Shown: positions 18,148-27,923, numbered from the stretch's first letter. The stretch is DNA of 64,000 nucleotides from Chloracidobacterium thermophilum B (GCF_000226295.1 NC_016024.1:107501-171500); one strand, 5' to 3'. Numbers and translations are program-made. The notes: generated by a model not told the origin, from the sequence alone.

Positions 18148-19863
18148 ATGCGCGATTTGCTCACCGAGTTTGAACGCGAAGAAATCGTCGTCGAACGCCT
18201 CGATGCCTGGGCCCAGACCACGCCCGATGCCGTCTATTTCCACTACGGCGAAGATGACCGGACCCTGACCTTCGGAGAAGTCGCCGAACTCACCGACCGT
18301 ATCGCCGGAAACCTCGCCCGCCTCGGCATCACCCGCGGACAGCGCGTGTCCCTCCTGATGCAGAACCCCCTCATCACCACCCTCGCCATGTTCGGCATCT
18401 GGAAAGCTGGCGCCGTGTTCTGCCCCATCAACTACACCTTCACCGGCAAACTCCTCGCCTACACCCTCAACGACACCCAACCGGCGCTCCTCCTGACCGA
18501 ACGCCGCATGGTGCCACGGCTGACCGAAATCGCCGCCGAACTCTCCCAACTGCCCCGTACCGTGGTCTATGACGCACCCGAAGGCACGCACGATTTCCTG
18601 CCGCCCACCGAACGGATGCCCCTCCCGGATGCCTTCCAACCCACAGGCTGGACGGAACTGCTTGAACCGGCCGCACGTCCGAACGTCACCCTCCAGTACA
18701 CCGACCCGGCCAGCATCATCTACACCTCCGGGACAACCGGCCCCTCCAAAGGCGTCATCCTTCCCTTCCGCTGCCTGAACCAGTACTGCTTCCTGGCACG
18801 CAAGCTGCTCACCCGCGAGGATGTCATCTACTGCGATCTGCCGATGTACCACATTGCCGGCGCCTTTGCGCTCATCGCCCGCGCCGCCTGGGTCGGCTGC
18901 GAAGTCGCCGTCTGGAACCGGTTCAGTCCGCAGGATTTCTGGGCGCGCATCGCCAAACGCGGCGCAACCACTGCCATTCTGCTTGATGTCATGGTGCCGT
19001 GGCTGATGAAAGCCCCACCCAGCGAAAACGACCGCGCCACAACGCTGTCAAAAGTTCACTTACAACCGTTGCCCCTCAACCACCAGGAAATTGCCCGGCG
19101 GTTCGGCTTCGACATCGTGACCACCGGCTTCGGTCAGACCGAATCCGGCCTCGGCCTCTGCCTGCTCATCGAGGAAATGCCCGAAGGCGAAGGCACACCG
19201 CCCGAACTGTGGAAAGGTTCAAACCGCGCGCACCTGCGGCAGGTGGCCGGGCAGTTCGGCATCCCGGTCGTCCGGGGCGAAACCGTCACGACCAAAGGTG
19301 CCATGGGGCGTCCGATGCCGTTTCACGAAGTAGCCATTCTCGATGCCAAAGGCTACCCCTGCGCGCCCGGCGAAATCGGCGAGCTGTGCTTCCGTCCGAA
19401 AATTCCGTCCCTGCTGTTTGATGGCTATCTCGGCAAACCCGAAGCCACCCTCAAGGCCTTTCGCCAACTCTGGTTTCATACCGGCGACGCTGCCTATGTC
19501 AACGAACAGGGCGAGTATTTCTTCGTTGACCGCCTCGGAGACCGGCTGCGACGGCGTGGTGAAAACTTCTCCAGCTATGTTGTCGAAGACCTCATGCACC
19601 AACACCCCGACATTGCTCTGTGCGCCGTATTTCCGATCCCCGGCGCAGAAAGCGACGAAGACGACATCGTGGCATTCATCGTTCCCAAGGCCGGCACGGC
19701 TCTGACCGAAGCCGCTGTGGAGGCGTGGGCAGCCCAGCACCTGCCCAAGTTTATGCAGCCGCAACACATCCGGCTCGTAACCGAACTGCCCCGGACGCTT
19801 ACCAACAAGGTGGAAAAGTACAAACTGCGCGCCGAAGTCCTGCGGGAACTGGGCCGCGTCTAA
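18148..19863 (+). CDS. AMP-forming acyl-CoA synthetase (CaiC-like, substrate unknown)
   Basis: The 571-residue protein is an ANL-superfamily adenylating enzyme that makes acyl-CoA through an acyl-adenylate. The P-loop motif IIYTSGTTGPSKGV, the TTGFGQTESG block and the C-terminal YFFVDRLGDRLRRRGENFSS hinge are all visible. The terminal catalytic lysine region appears as LTNKVEKYKLR. Similarity to crotonobetaine/carnitine-CoA ligases is suggested by the overall arrangement, but the substrate cannot be read from sequence. No beta-oxidation genes are adjacent. The start ATG has only a weak purine-rich stretch upstream. Confidence 0.85.
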   Translation: MRDLLTEFEREEIVVERLDAWAQTTPDAVYFHYGEDDRTLTFGEVAELTDRIAGNLARLGITRGQRVSLLMQNPLITTLAMFGIWKAGAVFCPINYTFTGKLLAYTLNDTQPALLLTERRMVPRLTEIAAELSQLPRTVVYDAPEGTHDFLPPTERMPLPDAFQPTGWTELLEPAARPNVTLQYTDPASIIYTSGTTGPSKGVILPFRCLNQYCFLARKLLTREDVIYCDLPMYHIAGAFALIARAAWVGCEVAVWNRFSPQDFWARIAKRGATTAILLDVMVPWLMKAPPSENDRATTLSKVHLQPLPLNHQEIARRFGFDIVTTGFGQTESGLGLCLLIEEMPEGEGTPPELWKGSNRAHLRQVAGQFGIPVVRGETVTTKGAMGRPMPFHEVAILDAKGYPCAPGEIGELCFRPKIPSLLFDGYLGKPEATLKAFRQLWFHTGDAAYVNEQGEYFFVDRLGDRLRRRGENFSSYVVEDLMHQHPDIALCAVFPIPGAESDEDDIVAFIVPKAGTALTEAAVEAWAAQHLPKFMQPQHIRLVTELPRTLTNKVEKYKLRAEVLRELGRV

Positions 19864-19953
19864 CCGGGCCGCGCCCGGCTTGGTGCCAGCCCGTCGGCTG
19901 TGCTACGAACCGAAGGCCACCAAGGCGCATTTCCATTCCAGGGAGCCAAGTCC

Positions 19954-20718
19954 ATGCCACAGTCGGATGTCATTGATTACCGGATCGTCGGCGACGATCT
20001 GCAGGGCGTCATCATCACGCTCGATCCCAACGAGCAGGTACTGGCCGAAGCGGGCGTCATGCTCTACATGACGGCCGGCATCGAGATGCAAACCACCATG
20101 GCCACCGACAGCTCAAAAGGCTTCTTTGGCAACCTGGCCAAAGCCGTCGGGCGGGTGTTTTCGGGGGCCGGGTTCTTCATCACCACGTTCACCAACTACG
20201 GTCACGCCCGGGCCGACGTGGCGTTTGCCGCTCCCTATCCGGGCAAGATCATTCCCATTGACCTGGCCAAGTTCGGCGGCGAAGTGCTGTGCCAGAAAGA
20301 CTCGTTTCTGTGTGCAGCCCGTGGCACCGACCTCAGCGTTGGCTTCCAGCAGCGCCTGGGGGCCGGTTTTTTCGGGGGTGAGGGCTTCATCCTTCAGCGT
20401 TTGCGCGGGGATGGCCTGGCATTCATTCACGCTGGCGGGGCCACGATGACCTACAACCTGCGGCCGGGTGAGACGCTGCGCGTGGATACCGGTTGCGTCG
20501 TGGCTTTTCAGCCGTCGGTTCAGTTCAATATCCAGTTCGTCGGCGGGTTCAAAAATGCCCTCTTTGGCGGCGAGGGCCTGTTTCTGGCATCCCTGACGGG
20601 ACCCGGGCAGGTCATCCTGCAAACCCTGCCTTTCAGCCGGTTGGTTGGGCGTATTGCGGCCACGTTGCCACGGGCGACCTCCGGCGGTGGCGGCGGCTTC
20701 TTTGGCGACGAAAACTGA
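19954..20718 (+). CDS. AIM24/TIGR00266 family protein
   Basis: The 254-residue protein has a glycine-rich, beta-rich AIM24 fold: VLAEAGVMLYMTAGIEM, FITTFTN, PGKIIPIDL, the GGEGFILQRLRGDGLAFIHAGG block and SVQFNIQFVGGFKNALFGGEG. Bacterial members are widespread but functionally uncharacterised; the yeast relative is a mitochondrial inner-membrane organiser. ATG 19954 was chosen because GGGAG lies nine bases upstream and the family-like sequence begins there. A CCGGGC-CGC-GCCCGG hairpin (19864-19878) lies just upstream, after the acyl-CoA ligase stop. Confidence 0.85.
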   Translation: MPQSDVIDYRIVGDDLQGVIITLDPNEQVLAEAGVMLYMTAGIEMQTTMATDSSKGFFGNLAKAVGRVFSGAGFFITTFTNYGHARADVAFAAPYPGKIIPIDLAKFGGEVLCQKDSFLCAARGTDLSVGFQQRLGAGFFGGEGFILQRLRGDGLAFIHAGGATMTYNLRPGETLRVDTGCVVAFQPSVQFNIQFVGGFKNALFGGEGLFLASLTGPGQVILQTLPFSRLVGRIAATLPRATSGGGGGFFGDEN

Positions 20719-20748
20719 CGGCGCAACGCCAAAAAGCAGTCAGTTGGG

Positions 20749-21198
20749 TCAGTCCGGCTCCGGGGAAGACGGCGTTGTGGCCGCGAGGTTCCGGTCGTCA
20801 AAGGCAGCCGGAAGCAGCGCGGCCAGGGACCACTCGGCTGTCTTCCCTTGGGGCCCGGCGCTGATGATGCGGATGTCGCCGCAGAATTCCCACAGCACCT
20901 GCCGGCAGGCACCGCAGGGCGGGGTGGGCGTAGTGGCGTCCGTGGCAATCACGACCGCCTGAAACTGCCGCTCGCCTTCGGAAAGCGCCTTGAAAAGCGC
21001 CACCCGCTCGGCGCACACCGTCAACCCAAACGAGGCGTTCTCTATGTTGCAGCCGGTGTAGAGCTTTCCCGACCGGGCCTGAACCACGGCCCCGACGGAA
21101 AATCCCGAATAAGGCGCATGTGCCTGCCGCCGCGCCTCCCGGGCCGCCGCAATGAGCACGGCTTCGTCGCACCCGGCGGATGGAGTGGACCTGCTCAT
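20749..21198 (-). CDS. cdd: Cytidine deaminase
   Basis: This short, homotetramer-type zinc enzyme of pyrimidine salvage converts cytidine or deoxycytidine to the uridine form. The 149-residue protein has APYSGFSVGA, GCNIENASFGLTVCAER (zinc-ligand Cys and catalytic Glu) and PPCGACRQVLWEF (two further zinc ligands). It is downstream of the acyltransferase gene, whose stop overlaps its ATG in a four-base overlap, so translation is probably coupled. The last 20 residues are low-complexity. Confidence 0.93.
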   Translation of the reverse strand: MSRSTPSAGCDEAVLIAAAREARRQAHAPYSGFSVGAVVQARSGKLYTGCNIENASFGLTVCAERVALFKALSEGERQFQAVVIATDATTPTPPCGACRQVLWEFCGDIRIISAGPQGKTAEWSLAALLPAAFDDRNLAATTPSSPEPD

Positions 21199-21830
21199 GA
21201 CGCCACTGGGCGCTGCAACTTGCTGGCGATGACTTCCCGGACGGCACGGGCCGCTTCCGCCGTGACTTCCTTCAAATCACGGTCGTCGGCTGAAAAGTAC
21301 ATCGGCGGGTGAAAGTAAACGGTGATTTTGCCCGGCCGCGGCAGCTTGCGGTACATGTTCCACACCTCGAAGCCGCCGTTGAGCGTCACCGGGACGATGG
21401 GCACCCGCAGCTTGACGGCAATCCGAAAGGCGCCGGCTTTGAATTCCTGCAAATCGCCGTGGGGCGTCCGTCCGCCTTCGGGAAAAATCATGACCGCCTG
21501 ACCGGCACGGAGCAGTTCCTGAGCAATTTTGAGGGCGCTTTTGTCGAAGGGCTTGTCATGGTCAACCGGAAAACACTGGAAATAGCGCAGCAGGGGGCGC
21601 AGGTACGCGACCCGAAACACCCGGCTCCACGTCATGAAGTGAATCGGGCGGCGGATGGGCAGCCCAATCCAGAAGGGGTCGGCATAGGCCTGATGGTTCG
21701 GAGCCAGAAGTACCGGCCCGGTTTTCGGTACGTGCTCCACCCCGAAGTAGGTCATTCTGAAGAACGGATGAAGCGCCAGTCGTAACGCGGGACGGGTCAC
21801 ATAGACGATGGTACGCTGATGCAGGTTCAT
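21195..21830 (-). CDS. 1-acyl-sn-glycerol-3-phosphate acyltransferase (PlsC-like)
   Basis: The 211-residue membrane-associated acyltransferase has the NHQAYADPFW (H-x4-D) catalytic motif, the phosphate-binding FPEGGRTPHG and the later VPIVPVTLNG block. It would acylate lysophosphatidate to phosphatidate. ATG 21830 was chosen because the protein then begins with a short amphipathic lead into the hydrophobic segment; the 44 upstream codons are unlike the family. It is transcribed ahead of cdd with a 4-bp overlap. Confidence 0.87.
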   Translation of the reverse strand: MNLHQRTIVYVTRPALRLALHPFFRMTYFGVEHVPKTGPVLLAPNHQAYADPFWIGLPIRRPIHFMTWSRVFRVAYLRPLLRYFQCFPVDHDKPFDKSALKIAQELLRAGQAVMIFPEGGRTPHGDLQEFKAGAFRIAVKLRVPIVPVTLNGGFEVWNMYRKLPRPGKITVYFHPPMYFSADDRDLKEVTAEAARAVREVIASKLQRPVAS

Positions 21831-21851
21831 CGCTCTTTGAGTGCCATGGGG

Positions 21852-21880
21852 AACGCCCCCGCCAGAGTGGCGAGGGCGTT
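21852..21880. terminator. Stem-loop between the S8 protease and plsC-like genes
   Basis: AACGCCCCCGCC and GGCGAGGGCGTT form a 12-bp stem with one mismatch and an AGAGT loop. The plus side is followed by GTGTTTTG, while the minus side has no T-run. The position, after the S8 gene's stop, suggests a transcript-end structure. Confidence 0.45.
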
Positions 21881-21930
21881 GTGTTTTGAACCTGTGAAAT
21901 GTCTGGGGCCCGTGAAGGGCCTGAGGAAGG

Positions 21931-23370
21931 CTACTCACCACGTACGCCGAGCGCCCGCGCAATGTTGAGGCGGCCGCCCGTGGCCAGCCGCCCTTCGAGT
22001 GCGGCCACCGGCGTCACCGAGCGCAGCAACTGCGCCTTGAGCGCCGTCACCGACAGCTTGGGGTCACGGGCCAGAACGAGCGCCGCCGCGCCGGCCACAT
22101 ACGGCGTGGCCATGGACGTGCCTGAAAAGTGCTTGTAGCCCTGCCCGAACACCGTCACCGGAACAGTGCTATAGATATCCACGCCCGGCGCGGCCAGATG
22201 TACGGTTTTCTTGCCATAGCAGGAAAACGAGGCCAGGTTGTCGTTGGGCGCAAGGGCCGCGACGGAAAGCACATTGGGAACATCGTAGGAGGCCGGATAG
22301 TGCGGGATGCGGTCGTTGTTCGTGCCGGAGTTGCCCGCCGCCGCGACGAAAAGGATGTCGTTGGCATTCGCCGTGCGGATGGCCTCTTCCAGAGCACGGG
22401 AGTAGCCGCCGCCACCCCAGCTATTCGACAGGACGCGCACATTGACGCCCCGCTGCTTCATGGCAATGGCGTAGTCAATGCACTCCAGCGCGTCGTTGAG
22501 CGTTCCGCGCCCGTTGGCGTCCAGAAACTTCAGGGCCATGAGGCGGACATCCCAGTTGATGCCGGCAATGCCTGTGCCATTGTCGCCCTTGGCGCCGATG
22601 ATGCCGGCGCAGTGCGTGCCGTGACCGTTGTCGTCGAGCGGGTTACCATTGTTCCCCACGGCATTGTAGCCGTAGTAGTCATCCACGATGCCATTGCCGT
22701 CGTCATCAATACCGTTGTTGGGAATCTCACGGGTGTTGACCCACATGTTGTCGGCCAAGTCTTCGTGGGTGTAGTCCACGCCGGTGTCAATCACCGCCAC
22801 AACAACCTCGCGGCTGCCGGTGGTGACATCCCAGGCCGACACCACAGCGGCATCCACGCCGGGAATGCCCGGCTGGCCGCCCTTGATGGGCTGCCCTTCG
22901 TTGAGATGCCCCCATTGCTCAGCGAAGCTGGGATCGTCAGGACGGGTGTCCCCAATGCGGTACACGTAGTTGGGTTCGACATACTCGACGCTCGGATGCT
23001 GCCGCAGCCGCTCCAGAAAGACATCTGTCGCCTGGGCTTCGCCTTCCGGGTACATGCCAAAAGCCAACAGGGGCAGATGGGGATAACGGTACGAGCGGCG
23101 GATATTCAGCTCTTCCAGCATTCTGGAAATCACGCCGGGTTTGGCCGTGCGCTTGTACTTGATGATGAATCCGTAGCTTTCCGGGCGCTCGGCAACGGTC
23201 GGCGTGGAAGCTGAATAGGGGACCTGGTGCTGGCTGGGCCGGGCTTCGATTCGACAAACCTTCATCTCACGCGGCTTGGGAGCCGGCAGGCGGCGCATGA
23301 GGCCGATTCCGCCGGCTGCTGCAATGACCGCGCAGCCAAGGGCAAGATGCTTGAGGGTGGACGGACGCAT
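21931..23370 (-). CDS. Secreted subtilisin-like serine protease (S8 family)
   Basis: The 479-residue protein has an N-terminal signal or anchor (about residues 5-25). An I9-like propeptide follows (YGFIIKYKRTAKPGVISRMLEEL...VEYVEPNYVYR). The catalytic triad is visible: Asp in VAVIDTGVDYTHED, His in NGHGTHCAG, Ser in SGTSMATPYVAG, with the oxyanion Asn in AAAGNSG. An insertion rich in Asp/Gly/Asn after the Asp motif (NNGIDDDGNGIVDDYYGYN) is typical of calcium-binding subtilases of soil and aquatic bacteria. ATG 23370 is preceded by GGGAGGT at good spacing; the upstream open frame is not used. Confidence 0.93.
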   Translation of the reverse strand: MRPSTLKHLALGCAVIAAAGGIGLMRRLPAPKPREMKVCRIEARPSQHQVPYSASTPTVAERPESYGFIIKYKRTAKPGVISRMLEELNIRRSYRYPHLPLLAFGMYPEGEAQATDVFLERLRQHPSVEYVEPNYVYRIGDTRPDDPSFAEQWGHLNEGQPIKGGQPGIPGVDAAVVSAWDVTTGSREVVVAVIDTGVDYTHEDLADNMWVNTREIPNNGIDDDGNGIVDDYYGYNAVGNNGNPLDDNGHGTHCAGIIGAKGDNGTGIAGINWDVRLMALKFLDANGRGTLNDALECIDYAIAMKQRGVNVRVLSNSWGGGGYSRALEEAIRTANANDILFVAAAGNSGTNNDRIPHYPASYDVPNVLSVAALAPNDNLASFSCYGKKTVHLAAPGVDIYSTVPVTVFGQGYKHFSGTSMATPYVAGAAALVLARDPKLSVTALKAQLLRSVTPVAALEGRLATGGRLNIARALGVRGE

Positions 23371-23522
23371 GGGTTGACCTCCCGTGGCGGAATGACAAGC
23401 CGCGTGGCAGAGAAACGCAGCCCAATGGATTCGGAAAAACGCTACACCGTCAGGGTCAAGACGGCAAGCCGGAGACGGTTGGCCCCGGCTGGCATGTTCC
23501 GGCTGCCGGCCCACCGGGCAGC

Positions 23523-24155
23523 TCAAACGCCGCGCATATCGGCCGGCCAGATCAGTTTGTGCAACTGGGTCTGGAAGCGCACCTGAAGCCCATCCGCCAG
23601 CAGCCGCTCGACAATCGGCCGCTGTTCCACACCAAAGACCGTTGAAAACAGGACATTCGTCCGTTGTTCGAGCCGGTAAATGCGCAGGATTTCGCGCGCC
23701 CAGAAGTAATCGGCCAGGTCGGCCAGCACGAACTTGACTTCATCGCGGCGGGTGATGTGGTCGAGATTTGACCACAGGTTTTTTTCCACCATGCCGCTGC
23801 CGGGACACTTGATGTCCATGATTTTGATAATCCGGGGGTCAAGGCGGGAAACGTCGCGGTGACCGCCGGTTTCGATAAGGACGGTGTAGCCTTCATCGAG
23901 CAGCCGTCCGGCCAGTTCGTAAATGTCCTTCTGCAAAAGCGGCTCCCCACCGGTGAGTTCCACCAGGCGGGTCGGATAGGCGCGAATCCGTTCGAGAATT
24001 TCTTCGACCGACATGTGCGTTCCGCCCGTGAAGGTGTACTCCGAGTCGCACCAGGTACAACGCAGGTCACACCCGGTCGTCCGCACAAAGGCGCAGGGGA
24101 GTCCGGCGTAGCTCGATTCCCCCTGGATGCTGAAGAAGATTTCGGTGATACGCAT
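23523..24155 (-). CDS. queE: 7-carboxy-7-deazaguanine synthase
   Basis: This radical-SAM enzyme of the queuosine/7-deazaguanine pathway converts CPH4 to CDG. The 210-residue protein starts ITEIFFSIQGESSYAGLPCAFVRTTGCDLRC and carries the cluster motif C-x3-C-x2-C (CDLRCTWC), followed by ELTGGEPLLQ. ATG 24155 was chosen to match the family N-terminus, although no good Shine-Dalgarno is seen. No other que gene is in the window. The preceding gene in transcription order is the glycosyltransferase, 67 bp away. Confidence 0.92.
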   Translation of the reverse strand: MRITEIFFSIQGESSYAGLPCAFVRTTGCDLRCTWCDSEYTFTGGTHMSVEEILERIRAYPTRLVELTGGEPLLQKDIYELAGRLLDEGYTVLIETGGHRDVSRLDPRIIKIMDIKCPGSGMVEKNLWSNLDHITRRDEVKFVLADLADYFWAREILRIYRLEQRTNVLFSTVFGVEQRPIVERLLADGLQVRFQTQLHKLIWPADMRGV

Positions 24156-24222
24156 GGGGACGACACTCTGGTTGGACTTGAATGCAGGTTTCACTGTAGG
24201 ACGGGGGCCGTTGAATGTGATG

Positions 24223-25817
24223 CTACATCGTTTCACGAATGGAGCGCCCCGAAATGTACGCCAGCATGCCCCGCAACTGCGCCAGCCCCATCATCCACCG
24301 GAAAGTGACAGCGTGGGTGATGGCTGCAAGGCTCAGATGCAGGATTTCACCCGTGGAACGGCGGCGACGGTTCGACACTTCATCACAGAGCAGCCCGCCG
24401 AGGCTGTCAGCCAGCCCGATGGACAAAAACAGCGTCAGCAGCGCCACCAGTTCGTCAAAGGTAAAACCACCGGCCAGTGCCGCCACATCCACCAGAATGA
24501 CGGCCATCCACTCCCAAACGGGAGCAAACAGGACGGTCACAATGAAGACCGGAAGGGCCAGCCGGGCGCGCCAGTCGCCCTGTCCGCTGAAGGTGAGCCC
24601 CAGGTGACGGACGATGATGCCAAAGGATTCCTGGGTGGCAGTGGCACGGGCCTGCATCGTTTCATCGAGTGAGTCGAGTGGTGCGATACGGGCTATGACC
24701 TCCGGCAGAAACAAGACCCGGCGGGTTTCTTCACTTTTGCGTACCCGGTAGGCCGTCAGCAGCAGGTCCAGGGTGTCGGCGGCATAGCCGGTGCGATAGC
24801 CGCCGGCCGCGACAATTTCGGCTTTTTTGAGCAGCGACACCACACCCGGCAGCATGGCGAGGTTCCCCACACCGGCGCGCAGGAGCCACTGCACATGAAA
24901 GAGGGTTGCGCGGTCAACCCGTTGCAGGTCATCGAGGGGGCGCTGGTCCGCAGCAGCGCTGACCGACCGCTGCATGGGGGCATACATGGGCGCGATACCG
25001 TCGGCCGAGAGGCGGATGTCAGAGCCGCTGGGCGTCGAAGCGTCGCCGTAAAACTCGGCCAGACAGCTTACGGCAACGGTTTGGGTCACGTTTTCAATGA
25101 ACCCACGCGCCAGCTCGATGAGGGCGTCCGCGTCGAGTGTCACTTGAGTGTCCAAGGCACAGATGAGCGGATAGCGGGAGACATTCAAACCACAGTTGAG
25201 GGAATCTTCCCGCCCGGTTTCCGGCTTGGCGACGACCGTCAACCGGGGATGCTTGGTGGAGGCATACAGTGTCGGTTCGGTCTGAACCGGGATGCTTTTC
25301 TGGATGATGCGTGAGGTTGGATGCAGGGAGAAAGCTTCCCTCAAACAGGTCAGCGTCCCATCCGGTGAGCCATCGCTGACGACGATGACCTCGAAGCGTG
25401 GATAGTCCAGCGCCAGCAGCCGATCCACAGCTTCCACCACTTGCTCCCGTCCACCCTGCACGACCACCACAATCGAAATCGGGCGAATGCGCTCCGAGTT
25501 GGGAAGCGTCCACTCCATTTCCACCGCGCGCCGCTGCCAGCGCTGCCGGATTTCCCACAGGGAACTGCCCATCGAAACCAGACGGAGCAGGGCGGCTGCC
25601 AGAACGGCCAGCACCAGCGCCGTCGCACCGCTTTTGAGACCGAGCTTAAACTCGAACCCAATGCCACCCGGTGCAGCGACAATAAAAAAAGCAGGAAGGG
25701 CACCATCCACCAAGTCATCAGCCCCACGGCGAGCATGCGACCCGTAAGCGTGGGCGCTGTGGCCAGCCGGGTTTGGGAGCGATTGGTTGCAGGCGCTGGG
25801 AGCGCGTCAAAAATCAC
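24223..25817 (-). CDS. Membrane glycosyltransferase family 2, with an apparent -1 frameshift
   Basis: The catalytic GT2 domain (SIVVVVQGGREQVVEAVDRLLALDYPRFEVIVVSDGSPDG, ALDTQVTLDADAL) and C-terminal membrane segments lie in the frame ending at 24223. The N-terminus is in another frame. It starts with GTG at 25817, which overlaps the SDR stop (GTGA) and is preceded by AGGAG. It reads about 43 residues, including a transmembrane stretch, up to a T7 run (25684-25690, minus strand). One extra T there, or a -1 slip, joins the two frames into a ~531-aa protein with a continuous hydrophobic segment. Without the shift, only a TTG/GTG start near 25710 is available. The product is probably a processive or surface-polysaccharide synthase; the substrate is unknown. 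Confidence 0.78.
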
Positions 25818-26686
25818 GAGGTGACTCCTGCAGGAGATGGAAACACCTGGCCCACGACTTGCTCACTGACTTGCCACAGCCGCACCTGGGCTGTCGGGTC
25901 CATCGCCGCTGCGCTGGTCGTCGCCGCCCGGCAACGCTCAAAGTAGCGGCCGCTGACGCCCGCGACCTCGTCCGACGTGGCTAAATACACGGAAGTCTCA
26001 GCCCCACGCGCTGGTGAAATCCCTACGGCCCACTTGAGTACCTTGGCCGTCAAGCGAAACCAGCCGGTGGTATTGTCGGCAAAGTTGGAAGCCACACCGC
26101 CGGGGTGCAAACTGTTGGAGGTGACGCCGGTGCCCTCCAGCCGCCGGGCCAACTCCTGGCTGAACAGAATGTTCATCAGTTTGGATTGGCCGTAGGCTGT
26201 CATAGGCGCATAAGGTTTCCGCTCGAACTGGAGGTCATCAAAATCCACGCCCGGCACAAACCGGTGTGCGGCTGAACTGACATTGACCACCCGCGCCGGC
26301 GCACTGGCCAGCAGCCGGTCAAGCAGCAGGTTGGTCAGCAGGAAGTAGGAAATGTGATTGAGTGCAAACGTCTGTTCGAGTCCGTCCGGCGTGGTGCGCC
26401 GGGTGTCAAAAATCGCGCCGACGTTGTTGACCAGGACATCGAGCCGGGGGTAAGTCGCGCGGAACTCGTCTGCAACGCGCCGGATGTCCTCCAGCCGCGA
26501 CAAATCGGCCGTGAGGGCGGTGATGTCGGTCTGTCCCGTGTCGGCCCGCAGTTCCTGCACGACCTCGGCGCACTTCCGCTGGTCGCGTCCCACGAGGACA
26601 ACCGCCAGCCCGGCCCGCGCCAGCCCACGGACGGTTTCCTTGCCAATGCCAGACGTGCCTCCGGTCACGAGCGCAATTCGTTTCAT
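25814..26686 (-). CDS. Short-chain dehydrogenase/reductase (retinol-dehydrogenase-like)
   Basis: The 290-residue classical SDR has the cofactor motif TGGTSGIGKE, the NNVG motif (VLVNNVGAIFD), the active-site Ser in VVNVSSAAH and Y-x3-K as YGQSK. The first-strand end and VGRD suggest NADP preference. The similarity pattern (LHPGGVASNF, ISPARGAETSVYLA) resembles RDH/WW-oxidoreductase-like SDRs. The substrate is not deducible. Its stop codon overlaps the GTG start of the glycosyltransferase, so the two form an operon. Confidence 0.88.
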   Translation of the reverse strand: MKRIALVTGGTSGIGKETVRGLARAGLAVVLVGRDQRKCAEVVQELRADTGQTDITALTADLSRLEDIRRVADEFRATYPRLDVLVNNVGAIFDTRRTTPDGLEQTFALNHISYFLLTNLLLDRLLASAPARVVNVSSAAHRFVPGVDFDDLQFERKPYAPMTAYGQSKLMNILFSQELARRLEGTGVTSNSLHPGGVASNFADNTTGWFRLTAKVLKWAVGISPARGAETSVYLATSDEVAGVSGRYFERCRAATTSAAAMDPTAQVRLWQVSEQVVGQVFPSPAGVTS

Positions 26687-26825
26687 GGCCGTGTGGAATG
26701 TAATGGTATCAAAGCAACAGCGTTAGGTTATCCAAGAATCCGCCTCCAGCGTCAATGTTTCTGCATCAGTTTTTTCAATTGATAACCGGTACGGTCCAGT
26801 TTTGACGGTGCCGGGGAGGCCGGTC

Positions 26826-27854
26826 GTGCAACTCATTATCCACCCTCTCACCCTGGAACTCCGGGAACCCTTTGCCTTGGCTGTTGGTCGCCGTACCACG
26901 ACACCAGCCGTCTGCCTTGAAGTCCATCATGAAGGTTTGGTGGGCTATGGTGAGGTGGCGCTGCCGCCATACCTGGGCTGGAGCCAGGCAGAAGTCTGCC
27001 AGGCATTGCACCGGGTTCAGTGGTCGGAACCCATCCATCCACTCAATCCAGACCGCCTGCTGGCAGCGGCGACCGCCGCCATCGGGCCGCTGCCTCCGGC
27101 ACTGGCGGCGCTGGACATCGCCCTGCATGACCTGTTTGGAAAGTACCTTGGCCAGCCGCTCTATGCACTGTGGGGCTTTGACCTGAGCCGGATTCCACCC
27201 ACTTCCTTTACCCTGAGTCTGATGTCTCCCGACGCGGCACGGGAGAAAGCCGTGCGGATGGCCGAATATCCGGTGCTCAAGCTCAAGCTGGGGGGCGACA
27301 ACGACCGGGCGCTGGTGACAGCCGTGCGGGAGGTCACCGACCGACCGCTTTCTGTGGACGCCAATCAGGGCTGGCGCGACCGCTCGGCGGCGCTGGATTT
27401 CATTGGCTGGCTGGCCGAGCAGCAGGTGTTGTTCGTCGAGCAGCCGTTTCCCGTTGCGTGTGTGGATGATCACGCCTGGCTGACCGAGCGCAGCCCGCTT
27501 CCCATCATTGCCGATGAAGCTGTGCGGACGATGGACGATGTCGTCCGTGCGCCAGGGGTTTATCACGGCATCAACGTCAAGCTGGCCAAATGCGGCGGCC
27601 TGCGCGCCGCGCATGCCATGCTCACCGTCGCCCGCGCCCTGGGGCTGAAAACCCTTCTGGGATGCATGACCGAAACTTCCTGCGCCATCTCGGCGGCAAC
27701 CCATGTTTCACCGCTGGCTGACTGGGCAGATTTGGACGGCGCGGCACTCATTGCCAACGATCCGTTCGAGGGGGCGCAACTGGTTGACGGGCGCATGCTG
27801 CCGCCAGCGCGGCCGGGGATTGGTGCCTGCCCAGTACGGCCGCTCTCCGGCTGA
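26826..27854 (+). CDS. Enolase-superfamily dipeptide epimerase (L-Ala-D/L-Glu epimerase-like)
   Basis: The 342-residue protein has the muconate-lactonizing-type enolase fold. Catalytic features are the K-x-K motif in VLKLKLGG and metal ligands in SVDANQGW, FVEQPF and IADEAV. The second-side Lys is in NVKLAKCGG, and a C-terminal DLDG motif is present. Members recycle murein dipeptides by epimerising Ala-Glu. GTG 26826 was chosen because GGGGAGG lies seven bases upstream; a TTG further upstream has no such site. Other dipeptide specificities are possible. The convergent M14 peptidase downstream could act on related peptides. Confidence 0.85.
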   Translation: MQLIIHPLTLELREPFALAVGRRTTTPAVCLEVHHEGLVGYGEVALPPYLGWSQAEVCQALHRVQWSEPIHPLNPDRLLAAATAAIGPLPPALAALDIALHDLFGKYLGQPLYALWGFDLSRIPPTSFTLSLMSPDAAREKAVRMAEYPVLKLKLGGDNDRALVTAVREVTDRPLSVDANQGWRDRSAALDFIGWLAEQQVLFVEQPFPVACVDDHAWLTERSPLPIIADEAVRTMDDVVRAPGVYHGINVKLAKCGGLRAAHAMLTVARALGLKTLLGCMTETSCAISAATHVSPLADWADLDGAALIANDPFEGAQLVDGRMLPPARPGIGACPVRPLSG

Positions 27855-27923
27855 GCGCCCCAAACATTCCCAGTCCGGTGTGGTGTCCCGTGTCGGGTTG
27901 GAAGAAGTGACGAGGGCTGAAAT

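Noticed and set aside
22129-23214. 361-codon plus-strand open frame opposite the S8 protease
   Set aside because: The minus strand encodes a complete catalytic triad; the plus frame is a Val/His/Ala-rich shadow without a ribosome site.
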